Below, piece by piece: positions 35,088 through 44,000 of a stretch of 64,000 nucleotides of DNA (positions are counted from its first letter, which is position 1; every line of letters starts with the position of its first letter). The notes beneath the pieces were generated by a model. That model saw nothing but the letters and a program-made list of their open reading frames with translations. It searched no databases and had not been told where the DNA came from. The DNA is from Distichodus sexfasciatus (taxonomy: Eukaryota > Chordata > Actinopteri > Characiformes > Distichodontidae), in contig JAVGVS010000784.1 of assembly GCA_032718565.1 (NCBI GenBank), positions 38,382-102,381 on the forward strand, given 5' to 3'. The position numbers and the translations under genes were made by a program.

Positions 35088-37359
35088 TGGTCAAAACTTG
35101 CACAGAATGCACAGAGAGACTGCAGAGCGAGCCTCCGTCGTGATGAGAACTTTCATCGAGAAAAGCGTTTCAGTATATTTCTGGCAGAGTGAAAAAGCAA
35201 AGCAACGTTAGCTGCTGCATTAACTTGACACATTGGCTCGTTAACATTAGTGCAAACGTTTGGTTTTTCCGAAACGAGAAACCCGGCTCAAGTGCAAATA
35301 TACTGAAATGGAGTTCCTTAAAAAAAAAAAGGGACGGGTTCCGCCCAAAAACACACTCGACCGCGTTCTCCTCCCCGTCCGCGTCAGGACGATGCCGGCG
35401 GAAGCGGGGCGGCGCGATGCGACGGAGTCTCCCTCTCGTTTCGCGTCCTGTCAGTTTCTCGGCGTAGCCAAACGCATCGTTTACACCGATATTTGGCGGC
35501 GGCGGCGGTTCACAGCGCTCGGGAAACGAAAAACTGGGTTTCCAGTCGAGGGATGGCGACGCGTTAACGATGTCTTTCGCGCCGTGAACTCTCGCGGGGA
35601 AGTCTGACGCTCGCTAAAATCTTCCGGTTCGGTTAAATCTTCCTTTATTAGGGACAAAACGTATATTTTCGCTGATTAAGAACAAGCACCGCCAGCGTTC
35701 GACTCACAGTGCGGTTATTTCCGACACGCGTCCACGGTGCTGCTCCCGTACGGAACGTCGTCGCGGGCAAATTTTTTTTTACTTCTCTCCCCTAGTCAAA
35801 AATGAGAACTACTTTTTCGCGCTCGAAAAAACGACTAGGGAACCGACGGCAGAGCCGGATTGAGGGGCGGAATCGACACGGCGTCGAATCTGATCCATCC
35901 CCGTCCACCGCGTGGACGTGGCACGGGAGGAAAAAAAAATTGATGGCACAAATATAACGCCTGCGTGTTTTTTTTCTCCCGGCACAAATATAACGCCTGC
36001 AGTTGGTTTCTGTGCTCAATTTTGCCCACGCGCGCACTTGAACCGCTCCGCGCCCTCCTGTTTGGGACTGTGGAACGCCGAAAAGGTGCCGCATTTCGCC
36101 TTAAAGTCGCCTGGCGAGAGCGCCGTAAAGAGCGTCGCCCCTTTACGGACGTTTAACAGCATTAAAAAAAAATCTAAAGTCACTAGAGCGAGTCAATTTC
36201 ATAAAAAAATAGAGGAAAATTGTGGCTCCTTCAGCGCTCCGTATGAGTATTTTGAGCAGTGTAGGCCGAGTTGAGTAGACTTTGCTTGCGAACGTTGCTC
36301 GGAATGTACGTTGTGAAAAAAAAAATATCACTATCGGGATCTGAAACTGTCGCATCGCGCAGCCCTACGTTACCAGGTTTCCGTTAGCATGTGGCCAAGT
36401 GTGTTTTTAGGCTGTGAACGGAAAACGACACTGGGGGTGACGAGGAGCGGCGTCAGCGGCAGCTCCCGGTGGAGTAATGACGGACAGACAAACTGCTCAC
36501 TGTTTATTTTCCCCCCAAACGGAATTGATATATTGATTTTTTTTTTCCCCCCTCCGTCTTTTGAGCGTCCAATCAGGTCCGTGAGCAGTGACATTTGAAA
36601 CGAACGCAGTTATGAAGACAACGGAAAAAAAGAGAGAGATAGATATATATATATATTGCCGAAGCACTGAGGAGGAGCTCCGCCAGGTTTCGACGCCGGC
36701 TTTGTCACCGAACCTACTGCGCCGACATCGGAGCAAAAACGCAATCTGTGGCGCGGCGCGAAAACAGCCGGCAACAAAAAGGTCACGAAAACGACTTCAT
36801 CAGGCAGACGCTGGCTACGGGTTTCGATCCTTTTAAAGCCTCGTGTCGTTTCGATCATCCGTCTTTGTACCGTTCTGTTGAACTGCTCGGCTCGTAGTTG
36901 GCGTACTTGACGTATTAGCCCCGGAAAATGTTTGAGAAACGTTTTCGAATCGTTCATGTGGTAAATGAAGTTCTTTTACATTTTTATTTACGTTCTGGAA
37001 ACGCTTTGGAAAAGCGACTCAAGACGCAACACTTTGGCTTCTGCATTTAGATGTGAAAAACGGATGGGTGAAAAGATTCTGCTGACGAGTTCCTCGTTCT
37101 TGGCTGTTTCTTAAGCGCGCTTAATCAACCCGGTAAAACGGTAACAGCCTCAGCACCGATATGTTGTTCTTGTTAACGTATCTTGATATTGTATGTGTTT
37201 ATTAATAACTACGACGTGATGAACCCGGCTGTTGAAAAATGGCAGGAGCTCCTCTGAACAAAAACGGGATGAGCGGGTGAGACTTGACATATAAAATGCA
37301 TAAAGACAGACTCAGCTGGAGAGCGTTAATGTTGAGAACAGAGAGAGCAGGTAGAGGAG

Positions 37360-37411
<52 letters not shown>

Positions 37412-38012
37412 TGAGTGAGTGAGTGGGTGGGTTTGGTGAAGGAGGGGGAGAACCGACCTCGTCGTTGAGGTTGCTCGCCAGCAGGACCCCGGAGCCTCCG
37501 GAATGCCCGGACAAAGCCACTCTGCCGGCCGCCGCCGCCGCAGCCGCCGCAGCACTCAGAGGACTGATCGCTCCTGCAGAGAGAGAGAGACAGGTGGAGG
37601 AGAGAGAGAGAGAGAGAGAGAGAGTGAGAGAACGAGAGAGACAGGTGGAGGAGAGAGAGAGAAAGGGACGAGAGACAGAGTGAGAAGGAGAGGGAGAGAC
37701 AAATGGACAAATAAAGCCAGAGACAAGTGGAGGAGAGAGAGAGAGAACGAGAGAGACAGGTGGAGGAGAGAGAGAAATGGACAAGAGACAGAGTGAGAAG
37801 GAGACGGAGAGACAGGTGGACAAATAAAGCCAGAGAGAGACAGGTGGAAGAGAGAAAGAGAACGAGAGAGACAGGTGGAGGAGAGAAAGAACGGACAAGA
37901 AGAGGCAGGTGGAAGAGAGAGAGAGAGAGAGAACGGACAAGAAGAGACAGAGTGAGGAGAGGGAGAGACAGAAAAACAGATGGACAAATAAAGCCAGAGG
38001 GAGACAGACGAA

Positions 38013-38054
<42 letters not shown>

Positions 38055-41000
38055 TAGAGAAAGAAGGAGAAAAAGAGAGACAGATGAACAAAGACACAGA
38101 CAGATGGGGGAGAGAGGGAGGAAAACAGATAAGAGACGGAGAGAGAACGATATGGCGAGAGAGAGAAACAGACGAGAAGAGACAAAGAGCGAGAAGGAGA
38201 GGGAGAGAAACAAATGGAGGCCAGCGAGAGACCGCCAGAGACAGATGGAGAAAGAGACAGAGACGGACAAAGAGAGAGGAAAAGAAACGGGCGACGAGGG
38301 AAAGGCGGCGCGAAAGAACCAGAAAAAAAGCGAGACAGACCACGAGACAGACAGAAAGAAAAAGTCCGTGAGGAGAGGGAAAGAGACAGAAATAACGAGA
38401 GAGAGAGACACACAAACAGACAAGGAACATGTGTGCGAGAGAGAGACAAAAGGACAGAATGGAAGACAAGAAAGAAAGAAGAGACGGAGAGAAAGAGAGA
38501 GAGAGAGCGCAACGAGGAGGGAGGGGAGAAAGAGGAAGTGAGAGATTGTCAGTCCAACTTTCCGCACAAACTCTCTGAACTGGCACTAGATCTTAGCCTG
38601 CTGTCCAGCCCTGACCACGCGCCCCACACACACAAACAAACACACACACACACACACACACACACCCCCACACACACACACCCCCACACACACACACCCA
38701 CACACACACACACACACACACCCATAACGCATTACACATCACCGCTGCCCTCTTTTCACCCAGACTGGCACTCGGGAGGACGACCGGGAGGTAAAGATGC
38801 CCCGATGGACACAATGCTCGGCCAGTCTGTCTGAAAAGCAGTTTCTCACACACACACCCACACACACCGCTCAACTCTTCCCCCTTGTTATTACTGCACC
38901 CGCCCCCTAAAAGAAGCACCACAGCAAACCGGGCCGGCCAGGACACAAACAGAGCCGTTTCATCTCTCCCCACGCCATGAGAAGGAGAGAGAGAGAGAGA
39001 GAGAGAGAGAAGTAGATAAGTGAAGCAAAGGTACCTAGAGAAGAGGTAAAGGTTCCAGCACTAGAGAGGGAAGTTCTGGACGGAGCACCTATGGAGAATG
39101 CGTGGGGTAGAAGGTGTTGGCAGTGAGACAGGGTCAATGAACGGAGGATTTCAACTGAATGCACACGTGCAGAACAAAAGAAAATCAATGGCACAGCACT
39201 GAATCGCGAAACAAAACCGCGTCGAGTTTGATGCGTCAAAACGTGCCGCGTGGAATTACGGACGCGGCCGGTAGCTTTGACGGTCACATGCCTTGTTCGT
39301 GAGACTTCTGCAACAGGGAGAGAATGAACAAGCGGACACGAGGACGCGTTTCACAGCAGCTGCGTACCTGTCACTCATCAGTAATAAATAGGGCTGGGTA
39401 TCGTTGCTGATTTTGTGAATCGATTCGATTCCGATTCACAAGGTCATGATCCGATTCAATTCTCGATTCGATTCGATATCGATTTATTTAGAGATTTCTT
39501 TGTGTCAATACTAGTTTTGCTTGGTTATCAAATTTGGCCAGACGGTGATTTGAGCGGAGCAGCTTAAGCCGTGGCTCTATTTGGTTTCGGTTTCGCCGGT
39601 CTCACGTTTTTATAGCTCTCCTTGCGTGGCTTTTTTGCTCGAGTGAAATTTCTGTGCGCACGGTTTGAAAGGGGGTAGGTTTCCCGATTTTCCGTCACAA
39701 GTTTTCCACGGCACAATGATCAACTCGTACATGCGTCGCCGGGCATTGTATTTATATATATTTTTTAAAACCGCTTGTCCCCGCTAACGTTTAAAAAGCA
39801 ACTCCGCTTCCCTGTCGGTCCGGACCGAGCGCCCTCTACTCACCACTGTTTACGGGTGTTAACCGGATGTAATATGTTCTTTTTGATTCCAACCGGCTGA
39901 CGTGGTTCTACACAGCTCTTGACGGTGTATTTCTTTGGATTCGTGCAGACGGTTATTCTCGAAAACGGAAATCTGTTTTCATAAATACATGGCTACGTGC
40001 GTGCGTGTACGGGGCCTTAGTTAAGCAACTAAACCCGTCTGTTTGTAGATCATACGTCACAATAATCACTAATAAACTTCTAAAAACTGCTTCATTTTCC
40101 ACAGTTCAAGTCACTTGAACTGATCCGAGATGAAAGTCTTTCAGTTCTTTCATCTAGCGACGGAGCTGCTGGGAAAAGTCAGCCTAAAATAAAATAGCAG
40201 GTTGGGCACGTGAATGAGTGAGATGTGATGAGATGAGATGTGATGGGAAGGAGCGACGTGTGAACACAAGACGTGCTTTGAGAAGCGGTGCTCAACACAA
40301 GAGTCAACGGAAATAAATTCACAGGCTCTTTTCGCCACGTGCTGCTGGTCGTAGCCCAGTAACACAAAGCTGTGAAACGTGGGATGGAGAGTGCTTAAAA
40401 ACCCGCCGTGTGTGTGTGTGTGTGTTACCGAGCAGGGAGGTGGAGTCCTTGGAGAGAGCGGCGGCCATGGCGGGGTCGACGGGTGGCTGTCCGTCTCCTG
40501 CGGGCAGCTCGGGCCGGGTGTAGTCCCGGCTCTTGTCGTTGTTGTACTTGACGTTGAGGTTGACCAGCTTGGAGAAGTCGATGCGCAGCGTGCAGCAGGA
40601 GTTATAGATGTTCTGTCCGTCTAGAGACTTGAGAGAGAGCGAGAGAGAAAGGGAGGGAAGCGTGAGGGATAAAGACTTTAAGCTGCGTTCAACGCGTCGA
40701 TCAACTGCTTTTTGATTAGACGTATTCCAGAATGATCAATTTGGTACGTTTTCACAACTCCGCTCTTAAGCGATTCGTGAAAATGCCGCAAAAGAAAACG
40801 GACGCCGAAAAATTCCGAACGGAAATGCGTTTGACCTGCGTTAATCCAAAAAACAAAGCAGCCGCTGATCAAGTCGACATGATCGCAGTCAATATGGGAA
40901 TCCCAGAGAAACTTTTGTGCGCACAAAAGATCTTACGAAGACACCAATTTATACGTGCAAAAACATCCTATCAGCACGCGCAATTATCCTACGTATGTGT

Positions 41001-44000
41001 AACTTCATTTTAACAAAGCCTTAATCCGTTAAAAAGTGCCGCTGATCCGCCCTGCTCACCAGTTTGGCCTGCTGGGCGTTGACCGGATCGCTGAACTGCA
41101 GCAGCGCCTGGAACTGGTTGTTCTTGGTGAAGGTGATGATCTTCATCACCGTCCCGAACTTGGAGAAGATCTGAGACGGGGGAAACCACAACTTAGCATT
41201 AATACCGCGGCCGGCCGCTTAAAGAAGCGCGAGCGCCGAGGTCGGATCGGGCGGCGGGCTGACCTGCTGCAGGACGTCCAGGGTGACCGGGTAGAACATG
41301 TTGTCGATGATGATGCGCAGAACGGGGCTGGGGGCCGGAGCCAACAAGCTCTCGCCCGCCGTGTCCGAACCGGGGGAGCCGCCCTCCTGGACCGCCGAGA
41401 CCGCCTGCAGCACCGCCTGGGCGCGCTGTGGGGCAAAAAAAAAAAAACGATCATCATGGCCAGGATTTTTGTCAGTTAGCGGTTTTGTTAGTTCTGATTC
41501 CTTTAGAATGAACTGCCAAACCCTAGGAAGGCAACGCGGCGGGCGAGTTGGGGTCTAACCTGGTTGAGAGCGCTGTCGGTTTTCAGCTCTTTGTGGTTGG
41601 AGTACTGGATGAAGACGGGAACGTTGCGGACTTGAGGCGTCACCGCCGTGTAGTAGTCCACCATGGTGACGGCCGCCTCCTCCGTTCCCAGCTCCAAGAA
41701 CGCCTTTTAGGATGCGTTTAATATTCGTTTCTTATAATGTTCTCAGCACAAAAAAGTTCCTTAAATTCATGTCTTAGCCAGACTGGTTTAATCAAATGAC
41801 CAGTGCCATAAAATTACCATTTGAATGCTAAACATAATGCTAGTCCTTCTAAATACCTGGTTTTTGCCTTTCAGCATGAGGATATTGGTGACTTTTCCGA
41901 ACGGCAGGCCCAGGGCGATGACCTCGGTCTCCGAAACCTCGTTGGGCAGTTTGCGGATGTGGATCACCCGCGACGGGGGGCTCTCCATGCCGTCCTCCAC
42001 CCTCAGTTTCTTATTGTCACTTCCATTAGCTAAGAGGGGCATCGCATAAGACACGAGGGACTTTATCCTCACTTAAATGAACTCCCAAACTGTGAACATT
42101 TCCAGCTAAATATTCTTGGACATGAACAGTGTTGCTGTATTTTGTCTGTGGGGGTGTCATTAAGTGCATTTCAACGGCTGTAGACTTACTCACACAACTG
42201 CATGTACTGTATGCAGATATCCGTGCATAACTTTTTACTGTACTTGGATAGATTTGAGTATAATTTCTTGTTTTATTTCTTTAAAAATGCACCATGGGCA
42301 GCTTGGGTGAAACGCTCCTTCAGAACGCCATGTACAGGGGTATTCACAATAAAGCACTCTTAAATATTTCGTTGGAAATCAGTTACGTTAAATCTGCAGG
42401 TGTAATAAATGAGAAATATGTGGGGTTTTTTGTTTCTTACTGGTAACTGAAGAATTGGGACTGTTATAAAGCAAGTCATCGGAACTTCTCTGTAAAGAAA
42501 GAGAGAAAAGTTGAAATATCCAGCAATAAAACAACTCGATGTCAAACGTAATATAGCTTTAAAAAGTTATTCCTATACACTACCAGTCAAGCGTCATTGC
42601 ACAACACAGGTTTTTGACACTTAATCCTTTGTTTTAAAATATTTTTACAATGTTTTTACTCTTGTTAAGCACTGGAAACTATTGAATACCCGAAATAACT
42701 AAAATTGCCCATTTTCATTTACTACTTCATGCGTAGAATTTATAGAGGCAGTTTTTTAATAAGATTTGCTGTATGTTCATATTAAACTGCTGCAGATCTT
42801 CTGCACAAAAGTAGATTCCAGGATTGTAAATGTAGTTTTTCCTCCACTTGACCACTGTTGCAATATTCACACATTACTGAATACCTCATGGAACTAAAAT
42901 TGCAAACAGACTTTAGATTTTATAGTTTATTTATATATGTACTGTATATTCTACATGCCTTCTTTGCACTGTCTGAAACTAAAGCCATGTTATCTTGTCT
43001 TTGTATAAAGTTGACTTTGACTTGAAATATATCAAATTAAAAAAATGCTTTATAACCTGGAAATCCTATTAACATGTCATGTGCTGACAGCTTTAAACTT
43101 TAAGGGCTAGTTTCCCAGTCAAGGATTAAGCCTAGTCCTAGTCTAACTTTGAGTTTGAATGGCAAATCTCCATTGGTGCTACAACTTAGTCCAAAACTAG
43201 GCTTAATCCATGAGCAAGAAACCAGCCCTAAATGCATTAGTGAAGTAGTCCGGGTAACGTAATGGTTAGGGAGATGTCTCCGTGATCCAAAGGTTGCCGG
43301 TTCAAGTCTCAGTAAAGCGACCACCGAGGTATTTGCGAGCACTGCTCCCCAGGTGCTGCCGAAGAAAGTTGCCCACTGCTCCTTTGCGAATGGGTCAAAT
43401 TATTGTGACGCGGCTCCGAGGCGTGCGCAGGGGATTGTGGGAAATGCAGTTCTCTTCCAGAAAGGCCAAAAGCAACTCATTTCATTGGCCAAATTGGTTC
43501 AAAATGACCCTTGAACTTCACGTTTCTTCATTTTCAATTGAATACAACAACATAAAGCGTATATAACTAACTTCTACTCACAGTAGAATAAGCCTAATAA
43601 CAAATGTATTGTCATTTTTATTTACTTTTTTTATCCAATTACTCGATTAATCGATAGATTACTCGATTACAAAAATAGTCATTTGTTGAAGCCCTAAAAA
43701 GAACATTGTTTTATTGCTGAGTTGCAGAGTTTTTTTTAATTATCTATTACTGTCTTTATTATCTATGGCATAACATTCTAACACTTCTTTATCCGTTTGG
43801 TATCCATCAGAATATAGAATAACATTTTTTAATAAATTATTTTTCTTTATTTCTTCTTTCCTATGGATTACACTATAACATTATAAAAATCTGATCAATT
43901 GAAACGGAAGAAATACTGATGTTTTTGGTCATTTTGAACCAATTTGGCCTACAAAATGAGCTGTTTTTGGCCTTTCTGGAAGAGAAGGAGCCGCGTCACA

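Noticed and set aside
37312..38586. Minus-strand frames of 424, 413 and 318 codons
   Set aside because: They are CU-repeat translations. The true reading of the embedded exon 9 starts only at 37573 and matches PTBP2 with proper splice sites.
40732..41013. 93-codon plus frame filling most of ptbp2 intron 7
   Set aside because: It lies antisense within a short intron between well-supported exons, has no recognisable family and an opposite-strand frame of similar length.
41036..41479. 147-codon plus frame
   Set aside because: It is the antisense shadow of ptbp2 exons 6 and 7.
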